NCBI GenBank assembly: GCA_964513075.1
Contig: CAZELR010000002.1
Span: 1 to 64,000 of the forward strand
DNA: 64,000 nt
Source: DAOUBP01 sp964513075
GTDB taxonomy: Bacteria > Chloroflexota > Anaerolineae > CG2-30-64-16
Direction of reading: 5' to 3'
Below, in pieces: positions 14,922-23,800 of the stretch. Position 1 is the stretch's first letter. The number at the start of each line of letters is the position of its first letter. The notes beneath the pieces were generated by a model that was not told the DNA's origin, did not search any database, and was given only the letters and a program-made list of their open reading frames with translations. The translations under genes were made by a program, and so were the position numbers.

Positions 14922-15470
14922 TTAATCGCACTGGTTCGTGCCGGCGGCAGCCTGCACCTTGAGCACGGTGGCCCAGTTGCGCGTGGTGGCTGCATCGGCG
15001 GTGACGCGCGAAAACGCTTGGGCGAGCCTGGACTCGATGACCCCATTGGCGCACCAGAGGTAGGCTGCCTTTGCGCCCACGGCCAGCGCATCCGGCGCCC
15101 AGGCCTCCGCCAGCAACGGCCTGGTCTTTTCCAGCGTGGCTGCGCTGGCCACAAACGCGACAAGGAACTTCGACGGATCGGCAGTCGCTTGGGGCAGCGG
15201 ATTCTCTGCAATGATGGCGTTCAACTCCCGCACCGTGACGACAACGACCGGCACGGAGAATCCGAACTTGCTTTGGATGGCCGCCTCGATTGCTGACGCA
15301 ACCTCGGCTACGTCCGGCTGTGATGCCTGGAACACGGCGTTTCCGCTGTTGAGCAAGGTGCGGACTTCCCCAAAGCCGACCTCTTCAATGAGCGCGCGCA
15401 ACTCGGCCATCGCGACGCGCTTTGCGCGGCCTACGTTGACGCCACGGAGGAGTGCAACACACTGGGTCAT
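14922..15470 (-). CDS. DUF1697 family protein
   Basis: 182 aa with the family start MTQCVALLRGVNVGRAKRVAMAELRALIEEVGF and the NSGNAVF segment, typical of DUF1697, whose function is not established. Its ATG overlaps the stop of the upstream methyltransferase (ATGA), so the two are translationally coupled. Confidence 0.85.
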   Translation of the reverse strand: MTQCVALLRGVNVGRAKRVAMAELRALIEEVGFGEVRTLLNSGNAVFQASQPDVAEVASAIEAAIQSKFGFSVPVVVVTVRELNAIIAENPLPQATADPSKFLVAFVASAATLEKTRPLLAEAWAPDALAVGAKAAYLWCANGVIESRLAQAFSRVTADAATTRNWATVLKVQAAAGTNQCD

Positions 15471-16222
15471 GTGTCCTGATTGAAATTGAATTTGCCGTAG
15501 ACGGACACGCAGTTGCTGCTGGTAGCTGTGAACGGTTCTCGGTCCCAGCCGGCCCAGCGCTCCTTCAGGCGCAGCCCTGCAATGCGCGCCATCAGATCGA
15601 GCTCGGCTGGCCAGGCGTAGCGCGTGACGATTGGGTTGAGACGGATGCCCGTGCTCGACAGGAACACGTGAGTTTCTTCGAGCCGTTGGCTCACCGGATC
15701 GTAGCGAGCCACGTCAAGTCGTACGCTGTCGACTTCGATGGCTTCTGCATCGACGTATTGGTTATTGCGTAAGAGGTGCCACTCGGTCGGCACCCCGCCC
15801 TCCACGACGAACAAGCCGTCGTCAGTGAGATGTGCGGCGACGTTCTCGAAGCAACGAACCTGCTCGTCTTGGGTCAGCAGGTTGAACAGGGTGTTGAAGA
15901 CCACGTAAATCAAGCGATAGGCGCCGGGGACCGCAACATCGGCGAAGTTGCCCAGGGTGACCGCGATCCCGGCGCCCCCCGGCTTCGCGCGCAACCTGGC
16001 GACCATCGCAGATGAAAAGTCAATGCCGTCGACGCGGATGCCCCGAGCGGCCAGGGGCAATGCGATCCGGCCGGTGCCGATCGCAAGTTCCAGCGCGGGA
16101 CCGCCCCGTGCCAACTGCTCCAGGAATGCGACGGTTGCCATCTCATCCCCGCGTTGGGCGAGGCGGTCGTAGGCCTCGGCGACGTCGTCGTCGAAGCTCA
16201 TGGCTGGCTCGTATTTTTCCAT
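15467..16222 (-). CDS. Class I SAM-dependent methyltransferase
   Basis: 251 aa from the ATG at 16222 (SD AGGAG). Motif I ALELAIGTGRIALPLAARG (about residues 44-62) and VDGIDFSSAM form the SAM site; the NTLFNL segment follows strand 4. The C-terminal half is a small substrate domain. The acceptor substrate is unknown. The ORF can be extended to 16609 but that would read through its own promoter. Confidence 0.85.
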   Translation of the reverse strand: MEKYEPAMSFDDDVAEAYDRLAQRGDEMATVAFLEQLARGGPALELAIGTGRIALPLAARGIRVDGIDFSSAMVARLRAKPGGAGIAVTLGNFADVAVPGAYRLIYVVFNTLFNLLTQDEQVRCFENVAAHLTDDGLFVVEGGVPTEWHLLRNNQYVDAEAIEVDSVRLDVARYDPVSQRLEETHVFLSSTGIRLNPIVTRYAWPAELDLMARIAGLRLKERWAGWDREPFTATSSNCVSVYGKFNFNQDT

Positions 16223-16247
16223 ATGACAGTCTCCTACTGGTCGGGTC

Positions 16248-16276
16248 ATTATCGCACTGCGCGCCGGGTAGGTCAA
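16248..16276 (-). promoter_or_regulatory. Promoter of the methyltransferase-DUF1697 operon
   Basis: Minus strand TTGACC (16271-16276), 17-base spacer, GATAAT (16248-16253). It is divergent to a TATAAT on the plus strand at 16305-16310. Confidence 0.7.
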
Positions 16277-16304
16277 GCCAGATGCGTAACCGGCGTTGAT
16301 GAGG

Positions 16305-16310
16305 TATAAT
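16305..16310 (+). promoter_or_regulatory. Minus-10 box (TATAAT) upstream of the acyltransferase operon
   Basis: Perfect TATAAT 42 bases before the acyltransferase ATG; no good -35 box is visible at 16-18 bases. Confidence 0.45.
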
Positions 16311-16351
16311 GCTGCGCGTTTAGATCCACTGCACGCCAGCGAAGGGATCGA

Positions 16352-17101
16352 ATGCATCCCCACTACACCTATCCCTGGCGAACCATGCTTGTCCTGTGCC
16401 GGCAGGTCCTGACCGGCGGACGGCGCTCGTTTCGAGCGGACGCCCGCGCGTGTCTTGACCGGTTGGCGCCGCCGTTGCAGGTCTATGGGGCAGAGCATAT
16501 CCCTGTCTGCGGCCCTGCGTTGATCACCGTCAACCACTATTGCCGGCCAGGTTTCAACGCCTGGTGGATCGCTCTTGCCATTGCCTCGGTCGCACCCGAA
16601 GAGATGCACTGGACCATGACCGGCGAACTGACCTTCCCCGGTAAGTGGTATGCCGGGCTGGGCGGCGCCGGCTCATGCTGGCTGTTGGGGCGGCTGGCAC
16701 GCGTCTATGGCTTCACGGCCATGCCGCCCATGCCACCGCGGCCGGGCGATGCGGCAGCGCGCGGGCTGGCCGTGCGCCGCGTGCTGAGCTACGCCCGCGA
16801 GCATCCCGCCGCGCTCATCGGGCTGGCGCCGGAAGGCATGGACATGCCCGGCGGCGTGCTGGGCTGGCCGCCGGAGGGGGCCGGCCGCTTCATCGCGCTG
16901 CTGGCTGGCATGGGGTTTTGCGTGACGCCTGTGGGGGCCTACGAGCAGGATGGCGCGTTCCGCCTTCATTTCGGCCCTCCCTACACGCTGCGCCTGCCCA
17001 CAGGACTCTCTGCTGAAGAAAAGGACCGCTCTGCGGCGCAGGTCGTCATGGCGGCCATCGCCCGCCTGCTCCCACTGCCAATGAGAGGAGAATTCGCATG
17101 A
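16352..17101 (+). CDS. PlsC-like lysophospholipid acyltransferase family protein
   Basis: 249 aa. ITVNHYCRPGFNAWW matches block I of the LPLAT family, but the usual NHxxxxD/HxxxxD Asp is replaced by Phe/Asn-rich residues. The APEGMDMPGG segment matches block III (EGxR/P). Activity is therefore plausible but altered; the acceptor is unknown. The stop overlaps the next ATG (ATGA), so it is coupled to the MFS gene. Confidence 0.65.
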   Translation: MHPHYTYPWRTMLVLCRQVLTGGRRSFRADARACLDRLAPPLQVYGAEHIPVCGPALITVNHYCRPGFNAWWIALAIASVAPEEMHWTMTGELTFPGKWYAGLGGAGSCWLLGRLARVYGFTAMPPMPPRPGDAAARGLAVRRVLSYAREHPAALIGLAPEGMDMPGGVLGWPPEGAGRFIALLAGMGFCVTPVGAYEQDGAFRLHFGPPYTLRLPTGLSAEEKDRSAAQVVMAAIARLLPLPMRGEFA

Positions 17102-18336
17102 AACAGGATCTTTCGTTGGGCCGGCTGTTGGCCCCGAACGCCTACTGGGTGGGGCTGTCCTTCATGTGGAACGTGCTGCACCCCATCGTGCTGCCCGCGG
17201 TGATGCTCAACTTTGTGCCGGACGCGCAGAAGAACACCTACCTCGGCCTGCTGACCTTCGCCGGGTTGGTGATCGCGATGGTTGTCCAGCCGATCTCCGG
17301 CGCGCTGAGCGACGGCTGGGTCTCGCGCTTCGGCCGCCGCCGGCCGCTGATCGTGTTCGGCACGTTGTTCGACTTTGTCTTCCTTGCGCTGCTGGCCTGG
17401 GCAGGAGGCCTGGTGTGGCTGTTCGTCGGCTACATCGGCCTGCAGTTCAGCTCCAACATCGCCCACGGTCCCGCGCAAGGGTTGCTGCCCGACGTGGTGC
17501 CTGCGCAACAGATCGGCACGGCGAGCGGACTGAAGATCTTCCTGGATATGTTCATGACCGCGGTGGCCACGCTTGCGGCGGGCTTCCTGCTTGACCCGGA
17601 CACCCGCGACCCATCCCTGGTGATGGGGTTGGTGATGGGCTTGCTGTTTGTGTCGACCCTGGTCACGGTGTTGGGCACGCGCGAAGCGCCGGCCGGCGAC
17701 CCGGCGGCTCGACGCCTGGCCTGGGCGAACCTGCGCAACCAGTTCCACATCGATTTTCGCCGTCACTCGGCCTACTGGTGGCTGATCGCCCAGCGCTTCG
17801 TGTGCCTGCTCGGCATCTATGGCATCCAGCAGTTTGCCCAGTATTACATCCAGGACGTGCTGCGGCCGGCGAACCCCGTCCGCGACACCGGCGTGCTCAT
17901 GGCAGCGATCATTTTTGCGCTGCTGATCCTGGCGGTGATCGGCGGCAGACTGACCGACCGCTTTGGTGCGCGGCGCGTTACCACCGCGGCGGTGTTGGTT
18001 ATTGCAGTGGGTTGTCCGCTGCTTCTGTTGGGGCGTAACTTGCTGAGCCTGGGGCTGTACGGCGGCGTGCTGGGCGCGGGGATGGGGTTGTTCCTGACGG
18101 CCAACTGGGCGCAGGCCAACAGGCTGGCTCCGGTTGCCGAGGCGGGCAAGTACCTGGGCCTGACCAACATAGCCACGGCCGGCGCGGGCGCGCTCGCGCG
18201 GCTGGAAGGGCCCGTCATCGACGCGCTGAACAATGCCCGGCCCGGCGCGTGGCTCGGCTATACCGCCCTGTTCTTCTTCGGTGCCGTCTGTGCCCTGGCC
18301 AGCCTGCCGCTGCTGAAGAAGGCGGAACAGGGTTGA
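17098..18336 (+). CDS. MFS transporter (sugar/cation symporter-like)
   Basis: 412 aa with about 12 predicted membrane segments. The loop 2-3 motif SDGWVSRFGRRRPLIVFG and the loop 8-9 equivalent GGRLTDRFGARRV are typical MFS gating motifs. The overall look (PAVMLNFVPDAQKNTYLGLL, GPAQGLLPDVVP) resembles SLC45/GPH-type sugar carriers. The substrate is not determined. Coupled to the acyltransferase. Confidence 0.85.
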   Translation: MKQDLSLGRLLAPNAYWVGLSFMWNVLHPIVLPAVMLNFVPDAQKNTYLGLLTFAGLVIAMVVQPISGALSDGWVSRFGRRRPLIVFGTLFDFVFLALLAWAGGLVWLFVGYIGLQFSSNIAHGPAQGLLPDVVPAQQIGTASGLKIFLDMFMTAVATLAAGFLLDPDTRDPSLVMGLVMGLLFVSTLVTVLGTREAPAGDPAARRLAWANLRNQFHIDFRRHSAYWWLIAQRFVCLLGIYGIQQFAQYYIQDVLRPANPVRDTGVLMAAIIFALLILAVIGGRLTDRFGARRVTTAAVLVIAVGCPLLLLGRNLLSLGLYGGVLGAGMGLFLTANWAQANRLAPVAEAGKYLGLTNIATAGAGALARLEGPVIDALNNARPGAWLGYTALFFFGAVCALASLPLLKKAEQG

Positions 18337-18351
18337 GGTTAATTTGATGGA

Positions 18352-18394
18352 ATCGAGGCTTCAGCCGGTCTGACCGCCTAAAGGCTCGATTCCT
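18352..18394. repeat. Palindromic dispersed element, family P1, copy B
   Basis: GGAATCGAGGCTTCAGCCGG... then CCGCCTAAAGGCTCGATTCC: a near-perfect hairpin between the MFS and peptidase genes, sharing ends with copies at 2771 and 50813. Confidence 0.75.
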
Positions 18395-18414
18395 TCATAA
18401 GGAGGCATGAAACG

Positions 18415-19734
18415 ATGTGCGACACCATGGTTGTGCTGGGCAGCGCCTCAGCCGACGGCGTAACTCTGTTTGCTAAGAACTCCGACCGGGATCCCCGGGA
18501 GGCCCACGAGATCGTGCGCATCCCAAGCGCGCGCCATCCGGCGGGGGCTACGATCCGGTGCACCTACATCGAGGTGCCCCAGGTGGAGCAGACCTTCGAA
18601 GTACTCCTGTGCAAGCCGTTTTGGATCTGGGGCGCGGAGATGGGCGCCAACGAGCATGGCGTCACCATCGGCAATGAGGCTGTGTTTACCAAAGTACCCT
18701 ACGACAAACATCCCGGGCTGATCGGCATGGATTTTCTGCGCCTGGCGCTGGAGCGCGGCCGTACGGCGCGCGAGGCGCTGGATGTGATCATCGGGCTGTT
18801 GGCGGCGCACGGGCAGGGAGGCAACTGCGGCTATCCCGGTAAGTTGTTCTACCACAACAGCTTCCTGATTGCCGACCCACGGGAAGCGTGGGTGTTGGAG
18901 ACCGCCGGCCGCGAGTGGGCCGCGGAGCGCGTGCAGGATGTGCGGAGCATTTCCAACAGCATCACCATCGGGGACCGCTGGGACCTGGCGTCGCCGGACC
19001 TGGTCAACTACGCCGTCGATCGCAGGTGGTGTCGCGGCCGCGAGGACTTCCATTTCGGCCGCTGCTACTCAGACTTTCTCTACACTCGCTTCTCGGATGC
19101 GCGGCACAGGCAGTGCCGGACGACCGAGCTGCTCGCGGCCAGGAAGGGCCATCTTTCCGTCGAAGATCTGATGCGCGCCCTGCGCGACCACGGGCCGGAA
19201 GCAGGTCCCGGCTGGACGCCGGCCCGCGGGCTTGCGGGCGCCACGGTCTGCGACCATGCAGGCTTCGGCCCCATCCGCGTCTCGCAGACGACCGGCTCCC
19301 TGGTCTCGCACCTGGCCGCCGACGTGCAGACACACTTCGTCACCGGCACGGCTGCGCCCTGCACATCGCTCTTCAAGCCGGTCTGGCTCGGGATGGAGCT
19401 GCCCCAGGCCGGGCCCGCGCCGACCGGAGCCTACGACGAGGCCAGCCTGTTCTGGCGCCACGAGGCGCTGCACCAGGCAACACTGCAAAACTACGCGGCG
19501 AGCATGCCGCTATATGTGGAAGAACGCGAAGTTTTGGAGCGTCAGTTCATCGCGGGAGCGAGAGATTGCCAGGATCAGAGCCCTGAGCGGCGGACAATCT
19601 ATTCAGCGCGTTGCTTCGCGGCCGCGGACGAAGCAGAGGCAGGGTGGCGTAAGCGACTGGCCGGCGCCCGACCGCCTGACCGGCGTCCCTTTCTCTATGC
19701 TTCAGCCTGGCGCGCGTTCGAACGCGGGAAGTAG
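18415..19734 (+). CDS. C69-family peptidase (secernin/dipeptidase-like)
   Basis: 439 aa N-terminal nucleophile hydrolase. MCDTMVVLGSASADGVTLFAKNSDRDP has Cys2, which would become the nucleophile after Met removal, and the Asn-Ser-Asp-Arg motif of the C69/secernin group. GANEHGVTIGNEAVF is the second family motif. Likely a cytosolic dipeptidase or amidase; the substrate is unknown. SD AGGAGG. Its TAG stop is formed by the left end of the palindrome at 19732-19835. Confidence 0.85.
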   Translation: MCDTMVVLGSASADGVTLFAKNSDRDPREAHEIVRIPSARHPAGATIRCTYIEVPQVEQTFEVLLCKPFWIWGAEMGANEHGVTIGNEAVFTKVPYDKHPGLIGMDFLRLALERGRTAREALDVIIGLLAAHGQGGNCGYPGKLFYHNSFLIADPREAWVLETAGREWAAERVQDVRSISNSITIGDRWDLASPDLVNYAVDRRWCRGREDFHFGRCYSDFLYTRFSDARHRQCRTTELLAARKGHLSVEDLMRALRDHGPEAGPGWTPARGLAGATVCDHAGFGPIRVSQTTGSLVSHLAADVQTHFVTGTAAPCTSLFKPVWLGMELPQAGPAPTGAYDEASLFWRHEALHQATLQNYAASMPLYVEEREVLERQFIAGARDCQDQSPERRTIYSARCFAAADEAEAGWRKRLAGARPPDRRPFLYASAWRAFERGK

Positions 19735-19835
19735 GGGCGAGGCACTCTCCGGCAGGTCTGCGCCGCCGGAGAGTCTTGCATTAGGCGCTGAGGAGCGGGT
19801 CGCGATGGATTTTGGACGGAGTGCCTCGCCCCCTA
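19732..19835. repeat. Palindromic element TAGGGGCGAGGC (family P2) between convergent genes
   Basis: Outer arms TAGGGGCGAGGCACTC (19732-19747) and GAGTGCCTCGCCCC-CTA (19819-19835) are perfect inverted repeats, with an inner hairpin CTCTCCGGC/GCCGGAGAG. The TAG at each end is the stop codon of one of the two convergent genes. A related shorter copy lies at 62567-62595. Confidence 0.8.
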
Positions 19836-20741
19836 TTCCGCAAACGGCTGGAAGACCGGCGCCAAGTCGCGCTTGCCCGCATACTCCAACTGCGGCTTCT
19901 GCGTGTAGCTACCTTTCAGCTTTTTGGTTACCTTCTGAGCCAACTGGCGATAGGTGAGCTGCCCGCGTGCTTCCTGGATGGTTTCGGCCAGGTAGTATGT
20001 GAACGCGCCGTGGTAATCTCCTGCGATGTGGGCGTCCGCCGAGGTCTGGTCAGGACGGCAGCCGGCCAACAACACGTTTGACTCGTGGGTGCGCACGGCG
20101 CCAAAACGTTCCTTCTTGAAAGCGATTGTCAGGCCAAGGATCTTGTTGCGCAGTTCCTCATCCGTTAGGTCCTGGCCGCGCAGAGCCTTCACCCCTTGAA
20201 ACACGAATTCCTGCTGGTCGTGGGCGAATTTGGCTGCGGCCGCTTCGATCTTTTCTTCCTCTTCCCAGGATACAGGCAGGAACCGGTACACGACATCTCC
20301 GAAGGGGGCCCGGTTGTTGGTGCCCGAGTGGCAGCTGTCCATCATCAGGGTCAGGTTGCCGCCTTCGGGAAAACGATCGTAGAGAATCTTGAGGGTATCG
20401 TCGGTGAGGAAGCCGACGGATTCGTAATCGAACGGCACCAGGCATTCGTCGCGGCCATCCGGCTCATCGCCGTTTGTATCGGCCACGTAGGAGCCGTGAC
20501 CTGAATAGTGGAAGATGCGCACGGCATCGGAATCTGCGCCCCCCTCTGCCAGCCAGCCGAGCCCAGCCTGGATTCCGGCAGCGGTAGCGTCGCCATCTAT
20601 CAGTAGCTTGATATCATTATCCTTGAAGCCGTAGTATTGCTTCAGCAGGCCTCGCACCTGTTGAACGTCGTTGATACAACCGCGCAGGGGCGCGTTAGGG
20701 TATGCATTGATGCCGACCAACAGTGCTTTACGGACTGACAT
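19833..20741 (-). CDS. Bacterial type metacaspase (orthocaspase), caspase p20 domain
   Basis: C14-family cysteine peptidase of 302 aa with no extra domain, signal or membrane segment. The catalytic dyad is visible: His82 in HYSGHGS and Cys137 in MMDSCHSGT. Start MSVRKALLVGINAYPNAPLRGCINDV is the usual first strand. The family normally cleaves after Arg/Lys and often needs calcium. SD GGGAGG and a consensus promoter suggest good expression. Not linked to a recognisable partner. Confidence 0.92.
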   Translation of the reverse strand: MSVRKALLVGINAYPNAPLRGCINDVQQVRGLLKQYYGFKDNDIKLLIDGDATAAGIQAGLGWLAEGGADSDAVRIFHYSGHGSYVADTNGDEPDGRDECLVPFDYESVGFLTDDTLKILYDRFPEGGNLTLMMDSCHSGTNNRAPFGDVVYRFLPVSWEEEEKIEAAAAKFAHDQQEFVFQGVKALRGQDLTDEELRNKILGLTIAFKKERFGAVRTHESNVLLAGCRPDQTSADAHIAGDYHGAFTYYLAETIQEARGQLTYRQLAQKVTKKLKGSYTQKPQLEYAGKRDLAPVFQPFAE

Positions 20742-20779
20742 AGAAGCCTCCCATGTATGAGTGACTAGCCAACATTGTT

Positions 20780-20807
20780 ATTATACTCTCTTGTGAGGCT
20801 TTGTCAA
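20780..20807 (-). promoter_or_regulatory. Consensus promoter of the metacaspase
   Basis: Minus strand TTGACA (20802-20807), 16-base spacer, TATAAT (20780-20785): both boxes perfect. Confidence 0.8.
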
Positions 20808-20841
20808 GAGGATTAATCTATGTTTGTGGCTTATTTGTGCA

Positions 20842-23800
20842 TCATCCCAATAATCGTCCCTCCAGCCGTTGCACCCACGCCGCCTGATCGCTGAGCGTGG
20901 CGGCCAGGTGGCCGGGGTCGTGGCCGTAGCCCAGGCGGCGGGCCAGGAACGCAAACTCCTCACTCCCTTCGGGTGGCACGGTGAGGTCCTTGCTGTTGCC
21001 GCGCACGACCCGCAGCGCGTTGATAAGTTGCTGGAGGAAGATGTGCGCCTGGTGGAGGCGATGGGCGTTTTCCTGTGACAGGAAGCCGTGAGCCGCCAGT
21101 GCGGCGATGGCCGCGCGGGTGTTAGTGAGGCGCAGGTCGGGGTGGACCGCGCCGTGCCGCATCTGCAATCCCTGTACGACGTACTCCACATCCACCAGCC
21201 CGCCCAGGCTGTACTTGGCGTTGAATGCGCCTGGGGTGACGATGTGGCGGAGTTGCCGTTCGCGCATCGCGCGCATGGCGGCCACGTCGAAGCTGCCGGC
21301 ATCATACACGTAGGCATCGCGCAATGCCTCCACCTGCCGGCCCAGGTCGGCGTCTCCAGCGATGGCACGCAGCTTAATGAGGGCCTGCCGCTCATAGGCC
21401 CAGGCGGGACCCTCAGGCGCGAAGTAGCGGCGGAACGCGTCTAGCGGCACGGCAAGACTGCCGGCCTTGCCGTAAGGACGCAGCTCCAGGTCGATCTCAA
21501 AGATGCCCTCGCGGCGGGCCCAGATCGCGCGGCCGAACTCCGTCACAAGTTTGTCGAAGAATTCAGCGGCGCTGGTGGCACGTGGGCCGCTTGTCTGTCC
21601 CGATCCGGCGTAGATGAACATCACCTCGATGTCGGACGCGTAACCCAACTCGAAGCCGCCGCATTTGCCCAGCACGCAGACTGCCAACGGGATAGGCGCG
21701 CCGTCTGCCCCGCGCGGCGTGCCGTACTGCGCGGCCAGCTCCTCCTGCACCATGCGTGCGGCCGCTGCGACCACCGTTTCCACCAGGTCGGTCAGCTCGC
21801 CGGAGAACGCGTCGAAGTCCCGCGTATGACCCAGGATATGGCGCATGTCGATGCGGAACATCTCCCGATCCTTGAATGCGTTTAGCGCCGCACGTCGCGC
21901 CCCAAGATCAGGCGCAGTGGCAATTAACGTGCTCAGTTCTGCAGCCAGCTCGACCTTGCGCCGCGGCGCAGCCAGCGCGTCGACATCGGCCACCACCGGG
22001 AAGAGGTTCGCATACTGCATGCGCAGGAAGTCGTCCCAGAGAAACTCGCTGACCCCCAACAGCCGGGCGAGCGCATCCAATACCTCGGGTCGCTCCAGCG
22101 AGGCCAAGTCATCGGGCCATGAGGGTCGGCTGAACAGCTCGCCCAGATACTCGTGGAAGTGCAACAGCGCGGATTCCGGGTTGGGCGAACGCGGCAGCAG
22201 GTGGGTGAAGTGCTTGATGAGCACTGTGGCTGCGCGCAGCTCCCGCTGCCTGTCAGGTGCGGTGATCTTGCCGCCGCGGCTGTCTGTAACAAGGAGCGTG
22301 TCCTGCACCCGGTTGCCTGTCGAGATCACGGACACCTGGCTGATGTGGATGCCGCGCAAGGCCAGGGCGTTGGTGAACTCGTAGAGAAAACCGGGCGTGT
22401 CGGCCGCGCTGATGCGGAGGACGGTGTAGGCTGGCGATGCATCATTGTCGATCTCGATATCTACTGGGGGCAGTGCAGGCGCGGTTGCGATGCTGACCTG
22501 CAGCGCCTCGGCCACGCGTTTGGCCAGTACGCCCTGGGCCATGCGCTGTTCGCGCGCTTGCAGCAGTTCCACCAATGCCAGCAGGTCTGCGCTGTAACGC
22601 GGCCAGATCTTCTTATCAGGCTGCACCGTCGCCACCGGCCGCACCTGGAATACGTCGACAATCTTCCGCCGCGCGTCTGCTGCCTGTCCTCTCTCCCCTG
22701 CTCCCTTGCTCCCCCGCTCCCCAGCTTCCACTCCGGGCTCATACGTATACACATGCCCGTCCACGATGCTGAAGCCGTATGCGAACAACAGCCCGCAGAT
22801 CACCGACAGCTCGCCCAGATAGTCGTAGCCAACGATGGTGACGCGCCAGAGATCATCGGCCAGCGGCCGCGCCTCCACCGTAACCGGTGTGGACGCATCC
22901 AGCCGGGCGGCCATGCTCGCGTGTCGCTCGACCTCTGCCGGATCGAAGGTGGCCGCGTAGGAGGGCGCCAGCCGCGCCAGGTGCAAGCGGACCGTGTCCG
23001 CCCGGACCGTGTCCGCCCGGGCTGTGTGCACCTGCAGCGTGTCTTCGTGCGTGGGTGTTGTTTTGGTTGGCTGTTCCGGGATCATGGTCAGGCCTCCGGA
23101 TGGGGAGTGGTGTAGGGTCGCGGCTGTGGGCGCCGTCAGATGACGCAGATAGATCGCACGCACTGCCTGGCTGTGCTGCTGGTAGCGCGCAGTGAAATGG
23201 ACGCGGGCGTCAGGGCCCTGGAAGCCCAGTCGGCGGGCCAGGTAACGCAGGTCGGCCGGGTTGGCCGGCAGCGTGTGCGTCTGGCGGTAGTCGAGGATCT
23301 GCAGGTAGTGCTCGACCGTGCGCAAGAAAGTGTAGCCCTCCGCCAGGATGCGATGGTCTTCGGCCGGCAAGTAGCCGGCCTCGGCCAGCCGTGCCAGCGC
23401 CTCACGCGTGTTGCCGGTGCGCAGGCCCGGATGCTCGCGGCCGTGGGCCAGTTGCAGGTATTGGGCCACGAATTCGGCGTCGCGGATGGAACCCTCTCCC
23501 AATTTGACCTCGCCCCAGGTGCGGCCCGCCTCGCGCAGGTGGGCCTCGGTGGCCTGTTTCATGCCGTGCACCTCGACGCGCACCTCCTCCGGGCTTGCGC
23601 TGAAAAGCCGGGGTTCGGCACGGCGCAGGAAGTCCGCCCCGATCTGCTCATCGCCCGCCATAACCCGCGCCTTCAGCAGCGCCTGACGCTCCCAGAGCCG
23701 CGCATACCGCTCGAGGTAGGCCAGGTAGCCATCGACTGTCGAGACTAGCGGACCGACGCGACCCCAGGGCCGCAGCCGCATGTCGACGCGGTACAAGAAT

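Noticed and set aside
22153..23115. 320-codon open frame on the plus strand
   Set aside because: Antisense shadow of glnE.
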